In this document: piece by piece, positions 27,426-35,559 of the stretch
Layout of the letters: each line of letters opens with the position of its first letter
How positions within the stretch are numbered: the first letter of the stretch is position 1
Assembly: GCA_946411215.1 (NCBI GenBank)
Contig: CAMKDH010000004.1
Location: forward strand, 1-35,825
Direction of reading: 5' to 3'
DNA from: an uncultured Treponema sp.
GTDB lineage: Bacteria; Spirochaetota; Spirochaetia; Treponematales; Treponemataceae
Length of the DNA: 35,825 nt
The notes under the pieces: generated by a model
Databases searched by the model: none
What the model saw: only the letters and a program-made list of their open reading frames with translations
Told to the model about the DNA's origin: nothing
Made by a program: the position numbers and the translations under genes

Positions 27426-28361
27426 CTACTGGTTCAAAAGTTCCGCCAGTTCAAGAATTACATCTGCAACTCTTGGAGCAGGGCGTGAATACAAATTATC
27501 ATCGATTATAAAGATTCTGTTGTTTTCAACTGCAGGAATAGAACTCCAGCCAACGCGAGCCTTTACATCGTCAGCAGTAATACCTGTACTCTTTGTAATG
27601 AGAATTACATCAGGGGCACGTGCAATAATTGATTCTTCGCTGACCATAGGATAAGCATCTGTAAGGTCATCAAAAATATTCTTGCCGCCTGCATGAACAA
27701 TAATGTCATTAATAAACGAAGAAGCACCTGCAGACATAAACGGAGCATTCCAAACTTCGTAGTAAACTTTGAGTGTGCTGTCCAAAGTTTCAACTTCATC
27801 ATCTTCGGTTTTTTCTGGAACAGGAACATAAGCAGTACTCAATTTTTCTGCCATCTGTGCTACAACAATAGCAGCTTCATCCTGGTGTCCTGTAATTTCA
27901 CCGATATCAAGAATCTCGGTTTCAATTTGAGTAACAGAAGTTGGATTTGAAAGATACCATTTGATTCCGTAAGAATCGAGCGATTCAATCAAAAAGTTAT
28001 GCATACCTTCAGTAAGGTAAACAAAATCAGGCTCAAACGAAATGATTGTTTCAATGCTAAGAGTCTTTCCATCAAAACCACCAACAACAGGTTTTTCAGC
28101 AGCTTCAGGAGGATAATCAGTGAACTCACTTACTGCTACAATCTGATCCTGAGCGCCAATTGCATAAAGGATTTCTGCAGCACTTGGAGAAAGTGTAACA
28201 ATTGCTTTTGGATATACAGGAGCGGCTACAACTTTTTCTGCTGCACCCTTTGCATTTTTCTTAACCTTCTTTGTAATTGTCTTTTTTGATTTTGCGCTTA
28301 AACTCATTGAGAGCGCAAGCATCAAAATTACAAGTGAAGCTTTTCGTGCTAAGTATTTCAT
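27426..28361 (-). CDS. ABC transporter periplasmic substrate-binding protein (BtuF/FhuD-like)
   Basis: AIVTLSPSAAEILYAIGAQDQIVAVSEFTDYPPEA...VVGGFDGKTLSIETIISFEPDFVYLTEG...SRPAPRVADVILELAELL. ATG 28361 overlaps the pyrE stop (ATGA). Confidence 0.9.
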   Translation of the reverse strand: MKYLARKASLVILMLALSMSLSAKSKKTITKKVKKNAKGAAEKVVAAPVYPKAIVTLSPSAAEILYAIGAQDQIVAVSEFTDYPPEAAEKPVVGGFDGKTLSIETIISFEPDFVYLTEGMHNFLIESLDSYGIKWYLSNPTSVTQIETEILDIGEITGHQDEAAIVVAQMAEKLSTAYVPVPEKTEDDEVETLDSTLKVYYEVWNAPFMSAGASSFINDIIVHAGGKNIFDDLTDAYPMVSEESIIARAPDVILITKSTGITADDVKARVGWSSIPAVENNRIFIIDDNLYSRPAPRVADVILELAELLNQ

Positions 28362-29044
28362 TTTGCACCCCACTGTGCATAGTATTCATCAAGCTTAGTT
28401 TTAATTTCATCTGTGATTACAGATTTATCGCCGTTTGTGTAAAGTGCTTCCATTACATCTGCCATGCTTACAATTGCAGCTGTCTTAAAGCCGTAGTTCT
28501 GAGCAATAACCTGCAGGGCTGATTTTTCTGAATCTGGAGCGCGTTCCTGGCGGTCGAGGCTTACAATCTCTCCAAGAATCTTAATGCCGCCTTCTGTTGT
28601 TTCAAGCGCCTTGATTTTTGGATAAACTTCTTCGATTGATTTTCCGGAGGTTGTAACGTCTTCTATAATAACAACCTTATCACCGTCCTGAATTTTATAA
28701 CCAAGAATTGCACCCTTGTCGGCACCGTGATCTTTTTCTTCTTTACGGTCACAGCAGTATTTTACTTCTTTTCCGTAGAGCTCTGAGTAAGCAATAGCAG
28801 TTGTTACTGCAAGTGGAATGCCCTTGTAAGCTGGTCCAAAGAATACATCAATGTCATCGCCAAAATTATCGTGAACAGCTTTTGCATAATATTCACCAAG
28901 CTTCTTGAGCTGAGCGCCTGTAATATATGCGCCTGCATTCATAAAGAAAGGAGACTGTCTTCCACTTTTAAGAGTGAAAGATCCAAATTTGAGCACCTGG
29001 CTCGCAACCATAAAATCAATAAATTCTTTTTTGTATTGTTCCAT
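28358..29044 (-). CDS. pyrE: Orotate phosphoribosyltransferase
   Basis: LKSGRQSPFFMNAGAY, FFGPAYKGIPLAVTTAIAYSE, VVIIEDVTTSGKSI; start taken as MEQYKKEF (29044). Confidence 0.94.
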   Translation of the reverse strand: MEQYKKEFIDFMVASQVLKFGSFTLKSGRQSPFFMNAGAYITGAQLKKLGEYYAKAVHDNFGDDIDVFFGPAYKGIPLAVTTAIAYSELYGKEVKYCCDRKEEKDHGADKGAILGYKIQDGDKVVIIEDVTTSGKSIEEVYPKIKALETTEGGIKILGEIVSLDRQERAPDSEKSALQVIAQNYGFKTAAIVSMADVMEALYTNGDKSVITDEIKTKLDEYYAQWGAK

Positions 29045-29092
29045 GATTATGAGTATATAGAATTTTGAGGAATAGTAAAGTATATTTAATAT

Positions 29093-29725
29093 ATGCCTCA
29101 ATTTTTTATACCTTCAAAAGAACAGATGTCTCCTGTCGCAAATGATTATTCAGAAATTGCGCGATACCTTGGTTATCAAAAAATTGTGGTGCCCGATGAA
29201 CAGATTTCCGCCCTTATAAAATCATCCGCAGACGAAATGCTTGAGGTTATACAGCCGCAGGGTGTTTATGAAAAATTCGATTTATCTGTTGAATATGATG
29301 AACAAAAGGATTTTGGAAGTGTGATTTTTTCTGATGTAAAAATAGAATCAAAAGACCTTGCCCGGAACTTACGCGATTGCAGACAGGTAGTTCTTTTTGC
29401 AGCTACGCTTGGACCTCAGTGTGATCAGCTTATTCGTCGTGCCCAGGTAAAAGATCAAGTAAAAGCAGCAGTGTTTCAGGCAACCGGCGCAATGTATATA
29501 GAAAAATGTGTTGATTTACTTAATGAAAAAATTAAGCAGGATGTTGCAGCGCAGGGAAAAGATACACGTCCAAGATTCAGTCCCGGTTATGGCGATGTTT
29601 CTCTTGAAGTTCAAAAATCCTTTTTTCGACTTTTACCATGCCAGCGCATAGGACTCACTTTGATGGACACCCTCATAATGTCTCCTGAAAAATCTGTTAC
29701 GGCATTTGTTGGAGTTATGGGATAA
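29093..29725 (+). CDS. Stand-alone cobalamin-dependent methionine synthase activation-domain protein
   Basis: VVLFAATLGPQCDQLIRR, RFSPGYGDVSLEVQKSFFRLLPCQRIGLTLMDTLIMSPEKSVTAFVGV. Confidence 0.85.
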   Translation: MPQFFIPSKEQMSPVANDYSEIARYLGYQKIVVPDEQISALIKSSADEMLEVIQPQGVYEKFDLSVEYDEQKDFGSVIFSDVKIESKDLARNLRDCRQVVLFAATLGPQCDQLIRRAQVKDQVKAAVFQATGAMYIEKCVDLLNEKIKQDVAAQGKDTRPRFSPGYGDVSLEVQKSFFRLLPCQRIGLTLMDTLIMSPEKSVTAFVGVMG

Positions 29726-29809
29726 GGCCTCTGTTAGTGCTCTGTCTTAATACCTACCTACCTACTAGAATACCTTGTTGAAAGCGTTGCCTCGTGTTAT
29801 AATGCACAC

Positions 29810-30214
29810 ATGATAGTTTCAACACGCGGAAGATATGCACTCAGAGTTATGATTGACCTTGCCGAGCAGGGTTCAGAAACATTTGTTCCATTAAAGGATA
29901 TTGCTCAACGCCAGGATATTTCTCAAAAATATATTGAAGCAATAATGACAATCCTTTCTAAAAGTGGATTCGTTCAGGGCGTTCACGGAAAGGGTGGCGG
30001 CTACAAGCTTAATCGCAAGCCCGAAGAATATAAGGTTGGCGAAATCCTTACACTCACAGAAGGAACTCTTGCACCTGTAGCATGCCTTGAATGTGGTGCT
30101 GCTCCCTGTGATAAAGCAAAAAACTGCAGAACGCTTCCTCTTTGGACAGAGCTCGATAAAAGAATCTCGAGCTATTTGAACAGCGTTACAATTGCAGACC
30201 TCATGAAAAAATAA
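29810..30214 (+). CDS. Rrf2 family transcriptional regulator, four-Cys cluster region
   Basis: MIVSTRGRYALRVMIDLAEQ...ISQKYIEAIMTILSKSGFVQGVHGKGGGYKLNRKPEEYKVGEIL...CLECGAAPCDKAKNC. Confidence 0.93.
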   Translation: MIVSTRGRYALRVMIDLAEQGSETFVPLKDIAQRQDISQKYIEAIMTILSKSGFVQGVHGKGGGYKLNRKPEEYKVGEILTLTEGTLAPVACLECGAAPCDKAKNCRTLPLWTELDKRISSYLNSVTIADLMKK

Positions 30215-30232
30215 TAAAGGACTTTTATTCTT

Positions 30233-31396
30233 ATGAATTATATTGATCAAGAAATGCCAGAAGCAGGAGACACAGTTGTTGTTGGAATGTCTGGTGGTGT
30301 TGATTCAACCTTAACTGCCTATATGCTCAAGGAACGCGGCTGTAAAGTAATTGGCGTTACAATGTCTCTTTGGGATGATTCTTTTCCTGTTCTTAAAGGC
30401 GATGATGCAAAGGCTGTAAAGGATGCCTGCTTTGGCCCTGGCGAGGCTGATGATATTGAAGAATGCCGCCGTTTTTGTGCTAAGTATGATATTGAGTATC
30501 ACGTAATTGATGTAAAGGAACAATACAAGCGCGAAGTAATTGAATATTTTAAAAGCGAATATCGTGCAGGCCGTACACCAAATCCTTGTATCCGTTGCAA
30601 CAGAATGATTAAGTTTGGTGCGCTTTTGCAGGGTGTAGAAAATCTTGGAATTAAGTTTGATTATTTTTGTACAGGCCACTACGCAAAAATTGTAAGACCT
30701 GAACAGGGATTGTTTGGCACGACTAACAGACCTTACATGATTGCTTCTGCAACTGATGTTTCAAAAGACCAGACATATTTTGTTTACAGAGTTCCGTCGA
30801 GTGTTTTGGAAAAAGTTCGATTCCCGCTTGCTCTTATGAAAAAAAGTGAAGTATTTGAACTTGCAAAAAAAGCAGGCCTCGCTGCTGCAGAACGTGCCGA
30901 AAGTCAGGATTTTATTAGCGCAGAATATTTTGATTTGCTTTTTGCAGATAAGCCTTCTGTTCCGGGAGACATTATAGATTTGGATGGTCACGTGCTTGGT
31001 CGCCACAGAGGAATTGAGCATTATACAATAGGGCAGCGTCGTGGACTTGGAGTTGCAGTAAGTTATCCTGTTTATGTTCATTCAATTGACGCAAAAAATA
31101 ATGTTGTTGTTCTTGCACCGTCTAGTGCACTTGATTCTGCAGGTCTTATTGCAGATGATTTTGTATGGGCAGGAGATGTTGTCCCTCCACCAGAATGCGA
31201 ACCAATCGAAGCAATGGTAAAAATCCGTCTTGCAAGCCGCCCGGTTAAAGCAAAAATCCGCCGCAATAATCCGGAAGGAAGTGAATGGGAGGTACTGTTT
31301 GAAACACCTCAGCATGCAGTTGCTCCCGGCCAGTCTGTAGTTTTATACCAGGATGGCGTTATCATTGGCGGCGGAATTATTTCGTGTGGAAAGTAA
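30233..31396 (+). CDS. mnmA: tRNA-specific 2-thiouridylase
   Basis: VVVGMSGGVDSTLTAYMLKERG, NPCIRCNRMIKFG, TGHYAKI, KDQTYFVYRV, ESQDFIS, YTIGQRRGLGVA. Confidence 0.95.
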   Translation: MNYIDQEMPEAGDTVVVGMSGGVDSTLTAYMLKERGCKVIGVTMSLWDDSFPVLKGDDAKAVKDACFGPGEADDIEECRRFCAKYDIEYHVIDVKEQYKREVIEYFKSEYRAGRTPNPCIRCNRMIKFGALLQGVENLGIKFDYFCTGHYAKIVRPEQGLFGTTNRPYMIASATDVSKDQTYFVYRVPSSVLEKVRFPLALMKKSEVFELAKKAGLAAAERAESQDFISAEYFDLLFADKPSVPGDIIDLDGHVLGRHRGIEHYTIGQRRGLGVAVSYPVYVHSIDAKNNVVVLAPSSALDSAGLIADDFVWAGDVVPPPECEPIEAMVKIRLASRPVKAKIRRNNPEGSEWEVLFETPQHAVAPGQSVVLYQDGVIIGGGIISCGK

Positions 31397-33173
31397 TTGC
31401 ACCGTCCCAGTTTTCCGGAGGATTTTGAATAAAGTCTATACAACGGTCCAGCATAAGACGTGCTGCCTTGTCGTTTGGAGCTTCGGTAAGAGCTTTTTCA
31501 AAATATTCACGGGCAAGGTTCCATACTCCCTGCTTGTATAAATCAAAGCCCTTGGAGTAGGCATCGCGGTAAGCTGCAGAAAAATCATCAGGGCCACGGT
31601 CAATTGCATAAATTGGAACAGCCTTTTCTTTTCCCTTAACTTTAACATCATCAAGGTAGCGGAATTCAAAACAGTCCTCATTATTGCTGGTTTTGAAAAT
31701 ATCGTTCTTTACAGCGTCTGTAACAAGAATCATTGAACCGTAAGTTTTTGTAAGGCCTTCCATTCGGGAAGCAAGGTTTACGTTATCTCCAATTACAGAG
31801 TAATCTGTTTTATCGTTTGAGCCAATGGAACCAACAATTACGTCTCCATAGTGAATACCAATACCAATGTTAAACTTCATTCCGTCCGGCATGACAAGAT
31901 CTTCAAGAGCAACGGTTTCCAAAGCTTCGCGCATTTCGTAGGCAGCAGCAACGGCACGGCGGGCATTGTCTTCGTAGCTTACAGGAGCACCAAACAAGGC
32001 CATGATTGCATCTCCAATAAACTTGTCTACAGTACCACCGTATTTTTTAATTACAGTACACATAACGGTAAAGTAGCGGTTCAAAAAGGCTACAATTGTT
32101 TCAGGCTTGTTGTGCTCGCTTATGCTGGTAAAGGAACGGATATCGCTGAACAAAATTGCAACGTCTCGTTTTTCACCAACGCTAACCTTGTCTGACTGTT
32201 CTGCATTTTTTACAAGTTCATCAATAATCTGAGCAGGAACAAAACGGCTGAAGGCTTTACGAATGTTTCGCTCAAAATTGATTTTCTTTTTTAGATAAAT
32301 TGCATTGTTTATAAGCGGAGTAATAAGTTCAATACAGAAGTTTAAAAGGTCAAGCTGGTGTGTTGTAAAGGTTCCTTCGCGTACAACATTTACAGTTCCA
32401 ACAGCCGAACCATCCAATCCTGAAATTGTTATGCTTTCAAAAGCCGAAAGCGGAATTTCACTTATATGATATTTTTCAAGATCATGCAGTGCTTCTGATT
32501 TTTTTGGAGTAATCATTCGCACATTTGTGTCTGGAATCTTTTCATCAAAATCAGTAACGCAGACTTTTAAAAAGTCAGCTTCTTCGGCTTCGCTAAAATT
32601 TGAGGCGCAAAGATAAAAACCTTCGGCCCCATCTTCTTCATTAATAAAAAGAGAAACAGCAGGAACTTCGCAGAACTCTGTAAGAAGATTAAGTACATTA
32701 GCAGCAAGGTCATCAAGATGTTCTACATAACGCATTAAGGTAAAAATCTTTTCGGCAATTCCACTTTTAAGAATGTCGCTTTCCATTGGAGAACGCATGT
32801 TTCCGTTATTGGCAAGACTTGTTAAATCATTAAGCTTCTCTATAAAATCTTCAGGATTAAAATGAATAAACATGTCTGTGCCGGTGTTGCGCATATAATG
32901 CGATTCAAATGAAAAATCCCCTGCAGTATAAACTCCAACTGGAATTTTTCTAAGGCGGTCAACACTTTTTATAAGACGTACGAGCTCAGTACTTTTTGGG
33001 TTAAGAGTTTTTGCATTTATGAGGACAGCAGTTGGACTAGTGTTGTACATTGTTACAAGAAATTTTATACCGCTTGTTTCGAATACTGCTTCATATTCAC
33101 TTTTCTTGAGTTTGTTTGTTATGATTGCCTGGGTAGTTGTTGATGGCTCTAAAACTAAAATTTTCTTACTCAT
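31377..33173 (-). CDS. Class III adenylate cyclase with N-terminal pseudo-receiver-like and GAF-like regions
   Basis: VAILFSDIRSFTSISE, DKFIGDAIMALFGAP, DYSVIGDNVNLASRMEG (catalytic residues present); N-terminal SKKILVLEPSTTTQAIITNKLKKSEYEAVFETSG. Confidence 0.92.
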   Translation of the reverse strand: MSKKILVLEPSTTTQAIITNKLKKSEYEAVFETSGIKFLVTMYNTSPTAVLINAKTLNPKSTELVRLIKSVDRLRKIPVGVYTAGDFSFESHYMRNTGTDMFIHFNPEDFIEKLNDLTSLANNGNMRSPMESDILKSGIAEKIFTLMRYVEHLDDLAANVLNLLTEFCEVPAVSLFINEEDGAEGFYLCASNFSEAEEADFLKVCVTDFDEKIPDTNVRMITPKKSEALHDLEKYHISEIPLSAFESITISGLDGSAVGTVNVVREGTFTTHQLDLLNFCIELITPLINNAIYLKKKINFERNIRKAFSRFVPAQIIDELVKNAEQSDKVSVGEKRDVAILFSDIRSFTSISEHNKPETIVAFLNRYFTVMCTVIKKYGGTVDKFIGDAIMALFGAPVSYEDNARRAVAAAYEMREALETVALEDLVMPDGMKFNIGIGIHYGDVIVGSIGSNDKTDYSVIGDNVNLASRMEGLTKTYGSMILVTDAVKNDIFKTSNNEDCFEFRYLDDVKVKGKEKAVPIYAIDRGPDDFSAAYRDAYSKGFDLYKQGVWNLAREYFEKALTEAPNDKAARLMLDRCIDFIQNPPENWDGAITFHTK

Positions 33174-34725
33174 TGTCTAACATCCTCTTAAGTGTTTGTA
33201 TAAGTTGATCTCGCGAAAAATCAGATTTACTTACAAAGGCATTGGCTTTTGCCAAAGGCCTGTCTGAAACTGCAACAACGGGAACGTTTTTATATTGATC
33301 CATTCGCCGTATGTTATCCATAAGAATATCGCCGTTCATACGCGGCATTTCATCATCACAAATTATTAAATCAAAAAGCTTCTTCTTAAGTTTTTCCATT
33401 GCTGCAATTCCGTCACTTGCTTCTTCTACAAGGAAATTATTTGTAAGAAGAATTGTTCTTTCAATCTGGCGGGTTGTGTCAGAATCGTCAACAATAAGAA
33501 TTTTATTTATATGCTTCTTTGTAATTGCCTCAAATTTCTTAACATCATAACCGCGTAAAGAACGGAACATTTTCATAATTTCAGGAATATGAAGAATTGG
33601 AATCATATCGTATTTTTCATCAAAAGCAATTCCTTCGACAGGTGCAAATTTTTCAAAAGAAGAAGGAAGTCCTTTTTTAATTACAGAAACAAATTTCTGA
33701 ACACTGTCTACAATAATTCCAATTTTCTGCGACTGATAATCAACAATCAAAATTGTATCAAGAATGTTCATGTTCTTTGCTTTTTGACCAGGCAGCAGTG
33801 AAGAAAGATAATAAACCGGGATGTCTTCTGTTACAGCATCTTCTTCCTGACCCGATTCACTTTCTACAACATATTTAACAATTTTCTGATTCTGCTCTGT
33901 TTCGTAGTTGAGCGGACTTTCGCAGATAACGTCGTGAATAAATTCTGAAGGAATAAGATATTTAGAGCCGTTTGCCATTACAAAGAAGCCCTGATATTCC
34001 TGATGGTTTTTAAGGAAAGAATCATCCTGTACAAGGCCCATAAGATTTTCGTGGGCTATGAGCAGGGAGTTCTGAAGATTCTGAGTATCATTTGCAAGAA
34101 GCTTGTAGGCATCATTAACTGCGTGCATATCCTTGTCGGCAATTGCACTTTTGAGCAGGGCAACCTGATTGTCTATGATGTAAGTGCGGGCAATCATCTC
34201 TTCATGAAGGTTTACAATGCTGCTGATTTTTTCTGAAGAAATCTTAAGCAGCGAATCTGCTTTTTTTTCTGTCTGGCGTTTGCGGGCACGGGCAGCTTTG
34301 AGTTTATTGATCAACCATTTATCGGCTTCGGCATTGTGTCTTACTATATGGTTAGGATCAAAAATTTCTCCTGCAACAGCTTTATCGCAGTAAAGAAGGT
34401 ATGGTCTTACATCAACCTCATTTATGTCCGGCGACTGTGATTCTATAAGATTACAGCATTCCTCCATCTTGTCGGCAACAAGCTTTAAGAGCAATACAAG
34501 GTTATCGGAATAAACAATCTTATCGTCGCAAAGGGCTTTGTAAATATCTTCTACAGCCTTGTACAAATGATATACCTGCATGTAGCCTAAGATTCTTGAA
34601 TTGTCTTTGGTCATGCTAAGGCAGCGCATGTTTTCGTAGTATCGCTTTGGATGCTGCTTAAGCTCCAGAATGAGTTTTCGTGTTTCGGCGATATAACATT
34701 TTATTGTGTTATCGAGTTCTTTCAT
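33166..34725 (-). CDS. Chemotaxis protein: Hpt-like/CheA P3-like N-terminus, CheW domain and intact receiver; no kinase domain
   Basis: CheW-like core (QGFFVMANGSKYLIPSEFIHDVI...ILIVDYQSQKIGIIVDSVQKFVSV...MIPILHIPEIM) then REC (KILIVDDSDTTRQIERTIL...LIICDDEMPRMNGDIL...VPVVAVSDR...FVSKSDF). Confidence 0.85.
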   Translation of the reverse strand: MKELDNTIKCYIAETRKLILELKQHPKRYYENMRCLSMTKDNSRILGYMQVYHLYKAVEDIYKALCDDKIVYSDNLVLLLKLVADKMEECCNLIESQSPDINEVDVRPYLLYCDKAVAGEIFDPNHIVRHNAEADKWLINKLKAARARKRQTEKKADSLLKISSEKISSIVNLHEEMIARTYIIDNQVALLKSAIADKDMHAVNDAYKLLANDTQNLQNSLLIAHENLMGLVQDDSFLKNHQEYQGFFVMANGSKYLIPSEFIHDVICESPLNYETEQNQKIVKYVVESESGQEEDAVTEDIPVYYLSSLLPGQKAKNMNILDTILIVDYQSQKIGIIVDSVQKFVSVIKKGLPSSFEKFAPVEGIAFDEKYDMIPILHIPEIMKMFRSLRGYDVKKFEAITKKHINKILIVDDSDTTRQIERTILLTNNFLVEEASDGIAAMEKLKKKLFDLIICDDEMPRMNGDILMDNIRRMDQYKNVPVVAVSDRPLAKANAFVSKSDFSRDQLIQTLKRMLDNE

Positions 34726-35552
34726 AAACTAACCCCCGCCTGTTCTTTTTTGCGAAAATAAAAAACTTTTCCATCTGCAATCTTTTCAAGACAGTCGGGC
34801 AGAATTGTTGAATCTATGGAGGCAACTTCGTTCATTGAAACAAAGAGATAGCCGCCAGGTAAAAGTGCCTGCTGGGCAATAAGATTGAGAATCTGTTTTT
34901 TCATTTCGTTGCTGAAATATATAAAAACGTTTCTTATAAAAACTATATTCTGATTTTTTGGAAAATCTACCAGTCGCGAAAGATTGATTTGCTTTCGTGT
35001 TATCTTGTCGCAGATTTTCTTTGGAAGGATAAAGCTTCCGTCTGGCTGTTTGTATGGTGCAAGAAGATGATGGAAGGCAGCGCCGTCTACTGTTCGCACT
35101 GCATTTTTTTTGTAAACGCCTGCTTCACATTCGTCTAACACTTTTGTGTTAATATCACTTGCTGTGCAATCTGTTTTTATGTTCATTGCATCTGCAAGCA
35201 GCAGTAAAGAATAAATCTCTTCGCCAGAAGAACATGCCGCACTCCAGATTCTCACAGGTCTTGCAGGAGCCGCTGCTTTTATAGCGGGCAGGATTTTTGA
35301 TTGAAGTAACTGGAACTGTGCTTCTTCGCGGAAGAAATATGTTTCATTTACAGTCGCACTGTTTATAAGAGAAATCATTTCATCTCTGTTAGAACAAAGC
35401 AGTTCGTAATATACCTGAGCTTCTTTTTCTGAAAGCTCTTTTAGGCGTTTATTTATAAAATTCTTAATTCCTGTAATATGACTGTCACGGGGAATTATTC
35501 CTGTTCGTTGAGTAATCAGTTCTATTATTTTTGCAAAATCCTGATCGTTCAT
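34722..35552 (-). CDS. cheR: Chemotaxis protein methyltransferase CheR
   Basis: NDQDFAKIIELITQRTGI, SATVNETYFFREEAQFQLL, RIWSAACSSGEEIYSLLLLA, ASDINTKVLDECEAGVY, VFIRNVFIYFSNEMKKQIL. ATG 35552. Confidence 0.94.
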   Translation of the reverse strand: MNDQDFAKIIELITQRTGIIPRDSHITGIKNFINKRLKELSEKEAQVYYELLCSNRDEMISLINSATVNETYFFREEAQFQLLQSKILPAIKAAAPARPVRIWSAACSSGEEIYSLLLLADAMNIKTDCTASDINTKVLDECEAGVYKKNAVRTVDGAAFHHLLAPYKQPDGSFILPKKICDKITRKQINLSRLVDFPKNQNIVFIRNVFIYFSNEMKKQILNLIAQQALLPGGYLFVSMNEVASIDSTILPDCLEKIADGKVFYFRKKEQAGVSL

Positions 35553-35559
35553 AGAAACC

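Noticed and set aside
28361-29092. Cobalamin riboswitch controlling btuF/pyrE
   Set aside because: btuF overlaps pyrE and the pyrE leader is essentially absent; no space for a riboswitch aptamer.
29751-29766. cctacctacctacta short tandem repeat as a phase-variation tract
   Set aside because: Only about three imperfect 4-bp units, located upstream of the rrf2 promoter; too short to support slippage.
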